Positions 38,201 to 49,764 of a stretch of DNA of 64,000 nt are shown piece after piece (position 1 is the stretch's first letter; each line of letters opens with the position of its first letter). The translations under genes and the position numbers were made by a program. The notes beneath the pieces are model-generated. The model saw nothing but the letters and a program-made list of their open reading frames with translations, did not search any database and had not been told where the DNA came from. Source of the DNA: Polytrichum commune (taxonomy: Eukaryota > Streptophyta > Polytrichopsida > Polytrichales > Polytrichaceae); the NCBI GenBank assembly GCA_950295325.1, contig OX485809.1:27032001-27096000 (forward strand), given 5' to 3'.

Positions 38201-39240
38201 AATATGAAGTGATAGTGAACACGTTGTTATGACATGACCGGTCAATTCCAACAATCAAAAACTATCCACTGCTTGATAATGTTAATATGAAGGTAATGTG
38301 TCTTTTATAACATTCCAATTACAACCATCTATTCCATCTACTGTGGATGAATATTTGGTCTCATACAATGATATAACTCCTTAATTGAGAACATTCAATT
38401 TTTATAGTTGTGTTGTCATTTTTTGTAAAATGCATACTACCAATCTATTTTTGTTGCAGTTATAAAATTTGCATCCTCGATAGAACGCTTATAACATTGT
38501 ATAGCTCCAAATGGTAATCCACACTTATTGAAATAAAGGGGTGGCAACAAAATGTGCAATTGAATGTAGCATTTTGGTGATTCCAAAATTTTCAAGATTG
38601 GATTTTCATTTTCAAATCTTCCAATTTGTGGTGAAAGCCAATTGAAGTGAAAAACACCCTATAAATCTTGCTCAAAGTGAGAGCTTATTTAAAGAGTCCA
38701 AGGTTTGGGTGAGATATGGATGGCTTCCATGGACATTATACTACCTAAATTCCAAGAAAATTTTAATTTGAAGGGAATAATTCTAAAATAAAAAATAATG
38801 AAAAATAGTGGATGTTCAAATTTGTTGAAATATTTTCTGAGAATAAATTAAGAATATTCTGTAATTAGATTCGAAACCGCCCATGAAGTGCGATACCCGC
38901 TTTCGATCGGACCTGGACAGGTTATGGCGAAGCCTGGCCATGGCTAACTGCTCCCTTGTGTGCAATGGACGTTAGAGTAACTCAAAACTCTAAACAAATC
39001 GATGACGATGTATGGCGTTTTCTCATCACGGATGCGTGGCACTTTGATGCGAGTCGCAACAAATGGAAGAAATTCCGATTTTGATGATGCCTTGTGCAAC
39101 CTTCTACAGGTCCGTCTCGGAGGACAACGTCTTTTGTCGGCTGAAAGTCGAGCTGAAGACTGTTCACAGGTTGAGCTCCCTATTCTACTTCTGTAATGTG
39201 AACTAAAATTATTTATCATTTGCGATCTCTGAAATTTTTC
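35242..39240. other. AT-rich intergenic region, no supported gene
   Basis: After the promoter side of the formyltransferase gene, about 4 kb of AT-rich DNA with only short open frames. Some stretches (36500-36850, 38200-38750) look like worn transposon DNA but give no recognisable domain. At 39084-39169 a frame beginning MMPCATFYRSVSED and ending at CACAG|GTTGAG could be a 5' targeting exon of the maturase gene downstream; this is unproven. Confidence 0.45.
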
Positions 39241-40140
39241 TTGCTGTATGATGTCAAGTGTCAGGGGTCCGGGTATCTTGGGGGAGTTGGAGGTGGGAGT
39301 CAGGAATTTAGGGTTCAAACTTGGAGCAGCAAATTCAGCGACCTGTAGAAATTCTTCTTTTTTATGAGATTGGATGAATGAGGAATTCTTATTGCTGTTC
39401 AACTTTTCCTTGTATGAAACAAAGTGTTCTGGATCGAGTGTATGGAGGTCGGAGTCAGGGTTATGATTCAGGGTTCAGGGTTACGATTCAGGGTTCGAGG
39501 TTTAAGGTTGGAACAGCTGGATTATCCTTTCAGGGATGTCTTAAGGTTGGAAAAGCAGATTAGTCTTCCTGTGGCAATCCTTTGTTTTTTTAATTTCATG
39601 ATTTAGGAATTCTTATTGCTGGTGAACTTTTCTTGTATGATGCGAATTGTCCTGGATCGGATGTATAGAGGTCGGAGCCAGGGTTTAAGAATCAGGGTTT
39701 TGAGGTTTAAGGTTGGAACAGCTGGAGCATGCTCTCTGGGAGGTCTTAAGGTTGGAGCAGCGGATTCAGCTTCCTGTAGCAATCCTGTGTTTTGAAATTG
39801 CATGACTGAGGAATTCTTATTGCTGGAGATTTTGTCCATATATGGTGCGAAGTGTCCTGGAATGGGTGTATGGAGGTCGGAAACAGGGTTTAGGATTTAG
39901 GGTTCAAGGTTTAAGGTTGGACGAGCTACAGCATGCTCTCTAGAAGGTCTTAAGGTTGGAGCAGCAGACTCAGCGTCCTGTAGCATCCCTTGGTTATGAA
40001 ATGCATGACTGTGGAATTCTTACTGCTGGGGTATTTTTCCTTACATAACACAAAGTCTCCTGGATCGGGTGTATGGAGGTCATAGGTTTAAAGTGTCACG
40101 CTGGAGCAGCTGGAGCATGCTCTCTGGGAGGTCTTGTGGA
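39240..40140 (+). repeat. Tandem array (unit about 203-224 bp) directly upstream of the maturase ORF
   Basis: GGAATTCTTATTGCTG (or a close variant) recurs at about 39383, 39607, 39811 and 40014. Each unit also has CTGGATCGGxTGTATGGAGGTC, AGGGTTTAAG, and GGAGCAGCTGGAGCATGCTC followed by TCTGGGAGGTCTT. The last phrase reads LEQLEHALWEVL in one frame and is best preserved in the copies at about 39712 and 40100. The array may be copies of an upstream exon of the maturase gene. Confidence 0.85.
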
Positions 40141-40168
40141 CAGGTGAAAGGTATTGAGAGTTGTTGTG

Positions 40169-41560
40169 ATGGCCTCACATCTGCAGGGACTGCCAGCAAT
40201 AGCCAGTAGGCGGAGGACGCACAACCACAAATGGTTGTGCAAGTATGGCAGCTTGTTTGACCCGGAGATTTATGAAACCGCAATTTGCAATGTGAGGTCC
40301 AGGACTGGGAGGAGGAGGAAGGTACCAGGTGAGCCAAACGAGTTTGCATTTGACACTTTCTTCAAAGATATGGTGCCACGTATTATCCAGCAGATGAGAG
40401 ACAGGTCTTTCCAGTTCGTGCCCGTCCAGACGGAGCCCATCCTGCAACCTGAGGGCAAGACTCGCCTCATTGCGACACCATCACTGGTGGATGATGTTAT
40501 CCAGGAAGCGCTGCGTTTGATTCTGGAGCCAGCCTTTGCGAAATCACACATACATGCAAGATCTGCTTGCCCACCTCTACATTCCGCACGGTTAACCATG
40601 CAAAGAGTCCGCATGTGGACAGGAACCACATGGCTGATATCTGCAAATAGGAATGGGTTTTTGGATAATATAAATCACACAGTGTTGGCTCAGATGATTG
40701 GGAGGGATGTGAAGGACCAGCAGATTCTAGATTTATACTGGAAGCTTGTAAATGCAGGACTGGTGAACCCTGGAAATCAAGAGCCCCACAATCTGACAGC
40801 CGTTTCCAAAGGTGGCATATTATGGCCATTGTTCACAGATATTTATTTGAGTGACTTTGATGTTTGGCTCCAAGATCTTTCATCTAGTCTGCAGAGACAG
40901 CTCTCAAAGGGTGGGAATAAACTCAGAAAAGGAATTGAAAGAGGGATCCAAGGTGGAGGTGACAGGATTCATTATATTCGGTATGGAGATCAGTGGCTGG
41001 TAGGTGTGGATGGGCCAAAATCAGTGGCTGTGGAGATCAAGGACGACATTGCATTGTACTTAAACATGATTTTGAAGCTAAACATAGAGAATGATGATAT
41101 TGCAATCACACATTTAGCTACAGAAAAATGTAAATTTTTGGGGATGCTAATTAGTACCAGGGATAGGAAATACACAGAAAGCTTAGTGGGAGAATCAGCG
41201 GATTATGCATATGGTCAGATTGTACTAGAAGCTCCCATCAATGAGTTAGTGACAAAGCTTGTGGAAAGAGGGTTTGCTGTCAATCCTGAGTACCCACGAG
41301 GGATGAGCGGATGGATACATCTGGAAGCTGAGGAGATAATGCGGCGGTACAGGTCCATTATACGAAGTTTGATGAATTACTACTCTATTGTGGACAACAA
41401 GAACATGCTGCGGAGAGTATTCTGGATTTTGAGATTTTCAGCTATATTCACGCTTTGTAGAAAGTGGCGAATGAGCACAAGAGCATTATTTAAGAAGTTG
41501 GCAACTGATCCTAAATACGCAGATTTTTTGAAAGGAAGAGTGGCCTCTTCAAAGTGGTAG
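40169..41560 (+). CDS. Nuclear group II intron maturase (nMAT-like), RT catalytically degenerate
   Basis: Single open frame of 463 codons; an in-frame stop (TGA at 40145) lies 24 bp upstream of the first ATG. The family helps splice group II introns, mostly in mitochondria. Reverse-transcriptase blocks are recognisable: PEGKTRLIATPSLVDDVIQEALRLIL (93-119), TWLISANRNGFLDNINH (154-170), KGGILWPLFTDIYL (214-227), HYIRYGDQWLVGV (268-280), CKFLGM. The maturase domain X follows (about 385-450: SIIRSLMNYYSIVDN, FSAIFTL, RKWRMSTRALFKKL). The first catalytic Asp position reads Asn160, the YADD box reads YGDQ, and the PQGG box reads SKGG, so polymerase activity should be lost. No HNH endonuclease domain is seen. 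No obvious targeting leader is present, so an upstream exon is likely; a small exon split at CTGCAG|GGACTG is possible. Confidence 0.88.
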   Translation: MASHLQGLPAIASRRRTHNHKWLCKYGSLFDPEIYETAICNVRSRTGRRRKVPGEPNEFAFDTFFKDMVPRIIQQMRDRSFQFVPVQTEPILQPEGKTRLIATPSLVDDVIQEALRLILEPAFAKSHIHARSACPPLHSARLTMQRVRMWTGTTWLISANRNGFLDNINHTVLAQMIGRDVKDQQILDLYWKLVNAGLVNPGNQEPHNLTAVSKGGILWPLFTDIYLSDFDVWLQDLSSSLQRQLSKGGNKLRKGIERGIQGGGDRIHYIRYGDQWLVGVDGPKSVAVEIKDDIALYLNMILKLNIENDDIAITHLATEKCKFLGMLISTRDRKYTESLVGESADYAYGQIVLEAPINELVTKLVERGFAVNPEYPRGMSGWIHLEAEEIMRRYRSIIRSLMNYYSIVDNKNMLRRVFWILRFSAIFTLCRKWRMSTRALFKKLATDPKYADFLKGRVASSKW

Positions 41561-43226
41561 CTCTCAGGACATGATGATCTATACGAAGGACATCCAGATT
41601 GAAGCAACTCATTCTGCTAAACCATGTGATTTCTTTAACACAGGTAGGTATGAATTGGAATACTCTTGATGCTGAAGTAGTGTGTCTGTCTGCCTGCAAG
41701 TGTCCTATTGAGTGATAAGAGTTGGAAAGTTGCATTCATGTATGTTGATTAGAACACTTTTCACATGACTATGAAGCAACTCAGCAATAGTGTAAAGTTG
41801 CACATCATACAGCACTGTTCATTCTGTATGGCTCAATTCTCCATGATATTCTCACTCATACAGCACCTGTGGCCTTTACAGCAGACCTAGAGAGCAAAAG
41901 AAAGGGAGCAGCCGCAAGAACGAGATTGATATGAACTGATTGACTCTACTCCACTTGCATTTTTGTCTATATTTAAATAGCCTCTCTATTGACAAGTCTA
42001 TCTAGGAATGCCATGTATGGTCAAAGAAGGGTACATGGCAACCTCTTTCTTCCGGATTTCCCACCTTATGCTACACCATCTTGATTAAGTTGATTGTTCA
42101 TGGAATTTCATGTACTGTTATGCAATCTGGGTGACTTCATCTTCAAGTTGGTCTATGTCTATGCAATCCTGAAGCCAGCCTTCCCCCAAGGGCAAGCCAC
42201 ATGGTTGGTTGAAAATACTCGGTTCACCAAGATACTCCCGTCATGATTGGGTGGACCACAGGTGGTAGGGTGCACTGGAAATCAAGTGCTAGGAAAGTCA
42301 CACATCATAGCACTATTCTAGCCTTAGGTGCATTAACCTTGGAGTTCCCATGGGATCCAATGTCATGTAGAAAAGTGGGCATTATGGACAAAAACAATGT
42401 TAGGAGATTTTTGGGTGTAATCAGCAAAATCCTAGTGTTTCCAAGTCCAACCAGGTACATGTTGTGATATTTCGGTTTTTCTTTATTAGTTTGAGGTATA
42501 TTCCATAGATTCCTCTAAATAAATTGGAAATGTTCCTGAAGTCTTGAACTTCAACTTGATTGGAGGATAGCTTAGAGATTAAATAAGAGGTGACAGGCCC
42601 TATTATGTGAAGGTAAAACATGTCAAAAATGCTCACATTAAATAAATATATGCTTGGATCCTCATGAAAACACCCAAAAAGCATAAAAGGCCATGCATGT
42701 AGGGCTCCATTGCGAAAGGGAGCATTTGTAGGCATGAAAAAAATGCCTGCCAACCCCTCCCAAGGAACTTGACCCTAAGGATATGGATCTAAGCCGCTCA
42801 TGACAATCATATCCAAGATATGTGTTTCCATCTGAAATTGACTTGTCTTGTCCAACTCTAGCAGCACAGTTTTTACAAGCCTTATAGGAAGTGCTCTTGA
42901 CGACTGGGATGTGCTTCAACCAATACCTCAAGTAGGTCAGGTCAATTGAGGAAGAAATGGACAAAGAGATATGAATCTGGAGAATTCACTTAGTTGATAG
43001 ATGTGAAGCAGATCCACAGGACGGTGACTTTGTTCTGGGCTCAAGAACATTTTCAAATCAAGTACTGCTAATTTCAAGTGTAACATCACTGAATCAAACT
43101 TTGAAAGCAAGATATATTCACATACATGATAACTCTCCATGTGCAGGTCCAGCAGAGCTCGCACAAGAAAACTTTCGCCGTAAAAATTGTTGTCAATTAT
43201 AAATTAAATGGACTAGCCTAATATGC
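41561..43226. other. Intergenic, no supported gene
   Basis: Between the maturase stop and the 3' end of the thiamine pyrophosphokinase gene. A minus-strand open frame at 42662-42964 has two Cys pairs but no recognisable domain or splice partners. Confidence 0.5.
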
Positions 43227-46119
43227 CTAAGATTGATATCTGATCTCAGTGGTCCAAATAAGATACACATCAGAAATAACAGTCACAATGTCACTCTCGA
43301 TCATATTACATGTGCTTATTAGAGATCCAAATGCCATTGCTGTCTCATCTGCACCAGACAAAATTCCTGAACATCAGCTCTCTGCCTAAAACTTGGTCTA
43401 AGTCTCATCTGCACCAGACAAAATTCCTGAACATCACTCTCTGCCTAAAACTTGGTCTAAAAATGTTGGAACGGAAACAGGTAGCAACCACAAAACTTTC
43501 CTAGATTGCAATCTCTTTGGTGGATCTTATCCGGAGCAAAGAACTATTTCAAAAACCCCTCTTTTTTGTAGCACGAGGAGACTTGATAGTTGAAGGCTGA
43601 CAGACAATGGAGTAAAACTACACGTATAAAACCAGTTTGAGGTCCCGAAGGATCTAAAAACTTAGCACTTCAGACTGTTCACAATTAGTTCAGGTGTAGA
43701 AAATCAGCAAAGGAACAACTAAAAGGCCTAACAAACTAGGAATCTCCCAGCAACAAGCTCACAGATGATGACTGACCAGTAAGTGTTGCTAAGACCATAT
43801 TTGCATATGTATAAATTACTTCGTGTGATTAACAATAAAGTTGGAGTAAGAACTTGGACAATGTCTGGACACTGGTCAAATTTCTTACTCCAGTAACAGC
43901 AATTATTTTTACACATTCAATGTTGACTTCAGACACTGGTCCGGTAGAATTACTGGAAAGAGATAGCATGCAAAGACCACACCTTTATAGACCTAGATAC
44001 TGAAGAAACTTTGATGGAACATATGTGCTCTAGTTTCTGCTCATATGCAAACCAAAGGAACCCTAAGCCCATACCTAATTCTCAGAACATAGTTCATCCT
44101 CCCAATCCTCCAGAGTGAAAAATAGAAGACAGAGAAGGGGTCTTGAACGTACTCAAATTCCACCGGAGTCCAGTGCTCGTTGTGGAGAGAGAGGGGGCCC
44201 CAATCGGAACAAGGCCGCAGTGTGGACCCTCAAATGAGCAATCTACATGGATTTCATGCATATGACCCGCGGGTAGCACAGTGAGTGAGGTCTCTTCACT
44301 CAGGAGAACAATCCGCAAATCTTTTGCAAAAGTGTGTAGTACATTGATATTAGCAGCCTCATGATCAAACCTTCCCCCAAGAGCTCCGACCACAACAAGC
44401 TTCAGCTGCAGATGTATAGACGCCAACTCTTGATTAGAAGAAACCCAAGAGCTTGTTGTTCAAGCACACTGCATCAAGATGAATATACATATAGATGCTG
44501 TAACCGAGGTATCCAGAACCCAATCCAATGTTTTAACCAACATATGAATGGCTAGTATATTGTAAATAAATAAAACTGTAATGCCTGGTATACCTAAAAG
44601 GAGAAAGTGATGAGTGACAGCAAGCCCTTACATTAGATTTGTCAAGATTAGGTGTGCAATCTTTAATGAATACGACACACTTGTGAAGATCCGATGTGTC
44701 CTGGTCATGTGACTCGTCAATTATGCTTGTCCCCTGCACAACAGCCAAAAGCACAAACCCTTTGAGGATCAAAACAAGTCTTGCACATACATCCAAACAA
44801 ATAACATTTAAAGTTGTATTCATACTAGGAATTAAGTTCTAATAAACTTCGCAAGCCAGTGAGTTCATGGCACATGATCGTCCCACACAATAAGGGAAGA
44901 ATCTGAAGTACTAAACAAATTGTAGTTTTGCCACTCATAGAGAAGCAGAAACTTTTTAAGTTAGAAAGATACCAGATCAGCATAGAAATTTCTCACATCA
45001 GGGCGGATGGAATCTAAGTCTCCCTTAATTACATCTGGCTTGTGCCTACAAACAACCACAGCACACATTGAATACATGGATCACTGAAACTTTCGCTCCC
45101 TCACACCAACAGTTGTCTGGAAGCGCAAAATGTGAATTTCGAGGCCTAGCTCCAGCAGATTCGGAATCATACAAGCATATGTCGACACTTATCATGGAAT
45201 CAACATACTATCTGTGAGATGGAGAGCAATACCTGCGACGAACAATGTCAGGGTCATCTTTGGGGAACAAAAGAGGGAGTTCATCAAATAGACGATTGGC
45301 ACCACCATCAGCACACACTCGCAAACATGCTGACAAACCCTTTGCACCCACCAAATTCCAATCAATAAACTAAGAGATTTATGTGGTGTTGCTTGTAACT
45401 GCGTAATAATCTCTCCGAACTATCTAAAAAGATCGTCTTAAAGAAAGAATGGTAGCAAAAGGCTAACCCAATTGAAATTTCACATAGTTTAACCTGATTG
45501 AACTTTTGCTACCGAGTTCACCAAGTTCAAGATATTCAGAGGAGGCACAAGGGACAGGGGAGATAGGAAGCGGGAAGAGTACATTGATCCCAAAGCAATG
45601 GAGTAAATCGTGGCAAATGATAATTCAAGAGCACCAGCCCTATTTTCCGCCTTGGATTCTCCTCTCCCTTGCCAGAACTCTTGACAATGCTGTAGTCCGT
45701 GATGTGCTTCATTACCCCTGTCATATTCAATAACATTGTAACCATCAACTTCACAACCCCAATGTCAACACCACGAAGCAGAAATTTTCAAAGATTGGGA
45801 ATAGAGCTCAAAATATGCTGCGTTAAAAATTAAAAATTAAAAACCTCTGAAATTGCATGGAGTGCAAGCGAGAGTCTGAACCTGGATCAGGAATTGCGGC
45901 TGGACCAGTGTGCGCCATACGAGTGAGCTGTGAGAGAAAATTACGTGGCCTTGAATGACTCAAACCCTGGCCATGGAAGGGGAGATAACGAGGCAATAAA
46001 CCTGTAGAGTTATTAGCTGAGCAGTGAGTAATTGCAGTGGAGGATGAGAAGAAGAAAGTGTAACAGTTGGCGGAGGAGTAAAGTAGCGATGGCATGCGAG
46101 ACAGACGAGGAGCAAGCAT
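43227..46119 (-). CDS. TPK1: Thiamine pyrophosphokinase, seven exons, with targeting-like first exon
   Basis: Exons on the minus strand: 45882-46119, 45583-45717, 45233-45329, 44973-45045, 44632-44733, 44153-44405, 43227-43348. All junctions are GT-AG and in frame, giving 339 residues. The enzyme transfers pyrophosphate from ATP to thiamine, making the cofactor thiamine diphosphate. Motifs: LVLLNYHLPRFTPLLWDQ, CADGGANRLFDELP (130-143), KPDVIKGDLDSIRPD (159-173), IDESHDQDTSDL, VVVGALGGRFDHEAANINVL, EGPHCGLVPIGAPS, GLRWNL, then the small last exon FGSLISTCN and VTVISDVYLIWT. Residues 1-80 are Ser/Arg-rich and acid-poor (SRMPSLLYSSANCYTFFFSS), like an organelle leader; the Arabidopsis enzyme as I recall it lacks this. 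If exon 1 is untranslated, Met at residue 82 could start a shorter cytosolic form. Confidence 0.93.
43342..43460. repeat. Tandem duplication of 59-60 bp at the last TPK splice acceptor
   Basis: GTCTCATCTGCACCAGACAA followed by AATTCCTGAACATC and CTCTCTGCCTAAAACTTGG occurs twice head to tail (from about 43342 and 43401). On the gene strand both copies end with the acceptor CTGGTGCAG|ATGAGAC. Confidence 0.95.
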
Positions 46120-46996
46120 TTCAAGGGTGAGTACCAACCCCAACAACTTGAACACCTGCACAATTTCACGAACAAAAAATTCCACTAAATTCTCAGTTGT
46201 AAAACAGAAAAGCCAGAAGCTATAAATTGTAACATTTGAAGACTAAGGATGGTGAAATTTGAACAAGTGCCTAATCTGTGGAGGCTGTAGAGATTTTGTT
46301 GTGCAAGCTGCGCTGCCCTGTGTGCCTGGCATCTACCCAAGTTCTATAAGAAACTAAAAGGAAGCTAGGTATGGTGTCAGAGACTTAACCCCCCCCCCAA
46401 AAAAAAAAAATGAGAGCCAGAGTCAGTTAACACAGTTGTTTCATATTTAGAACTTCAATCCAGGCTTGTCTAGTAAAAGATTCCACAACAGCAATACATG
46501 TGAGATGTTTCCTGCCAAGCTATTCCTATTTTTACTTCTCTCGAAGTTCTCTGCCCGGTCTTAACCGGGTCTTTACGTAAATTGCATAAAATCGAGTTTG
46601 AAATCCAAATGGGTGTATTTGGTCTGTTTGACATCCCACTCTCTCTCACATACGCACATCCTGGTCATTGAGAACGGTGGTGCAAAAACCTTTGTCATGT
46701 CACAGTTCTTTAGGCTCATGTCTTCAAAGCCTAACCTCTCCACAAGGAAATTCAAAAAATTGACATTGAAGGTCACACTTGAATGACACCTCTGATTTCC
46801 TTTCCTTGAAATTAAGATTGAATTTTTAAACAGATGCTTGCCCCAGCCATCCTACTCTCAATCAATAGGTGACCAGGTTTAGGTGTGCAATACTTTTCAC
46901 ATCCTCGTCTCTAAATAGCAAATTTCCACAGTCCCAATCCAAAAATTGATGCAGAAGTATACTAACTCAAATTTCAATCAGTAAAAAATCATCTAC

Positions 46997-47716
46997 CATG
47001 ACCGCCACCACCATGCTTGGATTGCTTGAATCGTCGCCGTTAACTTTACGACAGCTCAAACGCACCCAGAATAACAGAGCAACTGTAAAGGCTGAGAAAG
47101 TCTGGACAAAGACATTGTAAACCTGATTTTTGATCCACAAGAAGCCATCTCAAACGAGAAAATCACAAACAGAAACCCCACCTTTTCTGTAAAATAGCCC
47201 ACATGAACGACCTATCATCCGGGTAACAAAGACCAAGCACAGAGCTGGCTGAGACCACTTTTGAACGGTAACTCACATTAGCAGAGTCTTGCTTTGTGAG
47301 CCATAGGTCAAGTCCAACGCTCTTCGGCAAACGTAAGAAGATACTTCTCCTTCGGGAAGCTTGACTCCTTTTCGGAAGGATGCAACTGTGCAAGGATGTA
47401 ATAACGATGCGGCAGACATAATATCTCTGTGAATGTCTGATTCAGTGTGAATGCATAAAATGTCTCATTTAGACTTATAGTAAGATCAGCAGGTCTATAG
47501 AGCCAGCCAATTCACACTCCGCTTAGCTTTCTCCTGTCTGTCAACAGTTTCCGGAGTCACTTTCCGCACAATTCCAATAAATAAAAGTCCATCCCCAACC
47601 GGAGTGACAGGAGCCTTCTCTCTATCGTGGCGTGCGAGAGAAGATGCGGCCACAGCCATAGCCACGGCACAACATGAGACGTGAGGGGCTATCACACCGG
47701 CAAATTCTGACACCAT
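46997..47716 (-). CDS. Weak candidate gene, three phase-0 exons, function unknown
   Basis: Possible exons 47516-47716, 47277-47426 and 46997-47122 on the minus strand chain in frame with GT-AG borders, the middle one with the good donor AAT|GTGAGT. The first exon starts with ATG and is Ala/Val-rich; the third has a hydrophobic stretch (FSAFTVALLFWV). The middle exon also has a coding-like reading in another frame (VASFRKGVKLPEGEVSSYVC), so the frame choice is uncertain. No family was recognised and no 3' end was found. Confidence 0.25.
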
Positions 47717-47835
47717 CCGTCAGCATCTCCGGCTCTAATAGTGTGAAAACTGATGGGCCTTCATCTATTTCTCAACATAATCCCTAATAATTTCACGGCT
47801 GAAACCGGACGGCAATTTTGGTGTGATCAGAGAGA
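47708..47835 (+). repeat. Dispersed repeat next to gene 5' ends, copy B
   Basis: Carries ACACCATCCGTCAGCATCTC, AATAGTGTGAAAACTGATGG, CTCAACATAATCCC and GAAACCGGACGGCAATTTTG, matching copy A (16312-16445). It touches the ATG of the weak candidate gene at 47716. Confidence 0.8.
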
Positions 47836-48288
47836 GGAGAGAGAAAGAACCAATGGGAATACCGAATATGCCATGTACTGAAAGTATTTTTATGCAGCCT
47901 CCATAACCCTAGATTGCCTAGGCTTAATAGGGAATTGTCTAGATTACCTTAGGTTGGTTAAGGAAAAGCGCATGTCAAGTATGTGTGCACACCGATGGTG
48001 AGTGTGCAACATAATATTCTTTAGCTGGTCGACCATGTTGTTTTTCAATTATGGTGAAAATTGTTAGGGATATTGTTCCACCAATTCACCGGGGGGCGGG
48101 GCATGTTGGTCACTCTCTCAACACATATTGCCTTGTAATTGTGAGCTTTGCCCATGTCAATGTTCCCCTATTCTTCTTTGGGTTGTGGCTTTAGCATCAT
48201 ACATTGGTGGTCAACCAATTCTCTACTTGACTTGAAAATATCTACACATGCATTTACCCCAATCCCTACCTTAGATTCATATTGAAAT

Positions 48289-48305
48289 GGGGGGGGGGGG
48301 GGGGG
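48289..48305 (+). repeat. Homopolymer G17
   Basis: Seventeen consecutive G in intergenic DNA. Could form a G-rich secondary structure. Confidence 0.95.
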
Positions 48306-49059
48306 AACTCTACATCCATTTCTTAAAGTCATACTGAAATTTGTGGGGTTAGGTGTTGGCCCCACCAACCCCATCTCCCTAGTTGAAGAATGTTATGAGC
48401 ATGAGCTCCTACAAAGTGAATAAGTTACCCGAATTGGAAATGAAATTGGGTAGCAAACAACATATAAGTGCATGTCTTGGTGACATGTGATGCACCCCAT
48501 CCATAGTGACAAAAGTGAACTCTCTAGCAAGGTGAATGAGAGAAGAAGTGATTATAGCCATAGCCATAAGAGGAGAGAAGGAGAGAAGAGAAATTGGCCA
48601 AGGATTCATGGTGTCTACATAAGCTCATCCATTAGGAAGGTGAAATGCAATGACCTCATCTATGATATGACATGTTTATTTTAAGACTATTTGACTATGT
48701 GAATGCCATCAAGGACACAAAAATAGTCTAGTGGGGTCCAATTGGAATGAAATGGCCCTCAACATGTAGGAAATTTGTTTTTGTTTGGCCTAGCCCTGTC
48801 ATGCACTATGGATGAGTACATGTTGACAACATGGACCCCAAGCTAGAGAAACGTAGACAAATACTAGATATGTCATCCTTTGCAAGTCTCCTTAGACGGC
48901 CTTCATAACCCTAAGTTGTTTAGGTTTTGTTGTAAGTTACCCATGGAATTGCCTGGATAGCTTAGGTTCAACCTTAGGTTGTCCTTGCCAAGTATGCACG
49001 CTCAACTTACGAATTTCTTGGGCAACCCAAAAAAATTTACTTAATATTTTGAGATACTA

Positions 49060-49440
49060 CACTAGATAGTCCTATTACTATGGGCTAAAAAAAAAATCTC
49101 TAGAGCCCACACTAAATCTCATAATGAGAATCACCATGAACCACATTGATTTTCAACACACGGTAAATTTATGATAGAAAATTAGTGTAAGCCACAATAA
49201 TTGTTTCTTAGACTATTAATGTGGGCCATCTTATTTTTTGGGTACAGTAGTTACTACTTTTGATGTAAGGTGAGTATTTTATTTCATGTAACATGTTGGT
49301 CAGAAGTCTTCATGAAGACCTAGGGTCTTAGACCCCACATTAATTCCACCTTGACTAGAATATTAGTGTGCCCCATGTTAATTATTTCCATGCTAATTTT
49401 TCACCCACATTCATAGTATTTAGTGTAGTTACGGAGTCCC
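49060..49440. repeat. Dispersed repeat related to 21515-21790
   Basis: Shared words include ATTAATGTGGGCCA-like, ATTAGTGT, TGGTCAGAAGTCTTCATGAA or TGGCTGGAAGTCTCGGGG, GACCTxGG and ACCCACATTAATT. The 21515-21790 copy sits in an intron of the plus-strand gene. Confidence 0.5.
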
Positions 49441-49764
49441 AGTTCCAATTTGCTTTGTAATAACATGCCTTCAAGTTTCAAAAAATACATATAAATAGCT
49501 TAATAGAATGTTTTTAAGAGCTACTAAAAACATAAGGTTGGGTATGAAGATTGCAAGAAGATTTGGGAAGGGAGCTTGATAAATTTTGAAAAAAAAATCA
49601 GAATTTCGCATTAATTATGGTTTATGTTTGAATAACTTGGAATTCGTATAGTAATTTACACATTTAAGTTACGTGTAGCTGTGAACATTTAAGTCAAGGT
49701 AAATTACCTGAAAGATGGAAAATGCGACATAACATTACTAGTATATAGGCTTAAGGTCCCGCCC

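Noticed and set aside
38944-39839. Minus-strand frames rich in NKNSS and PPREHAP
   Set aside because: They read the antisense strand of the tandem array upstream of the maturase.
42662-42964. Minus-strand frame with KACKNCAARVGQDKS, possibly a zinc-binding exon
   Set aside because: Isolated, beyond the TPK stop, no convincing splice sites and no recognised domain.
43198-43460. ORF on the plus strand (43310-43504) over the duplicated acceptor
   Set aside because: It is antisense to the last TPK exon and its frame depends on the 59-60 bp duplication.
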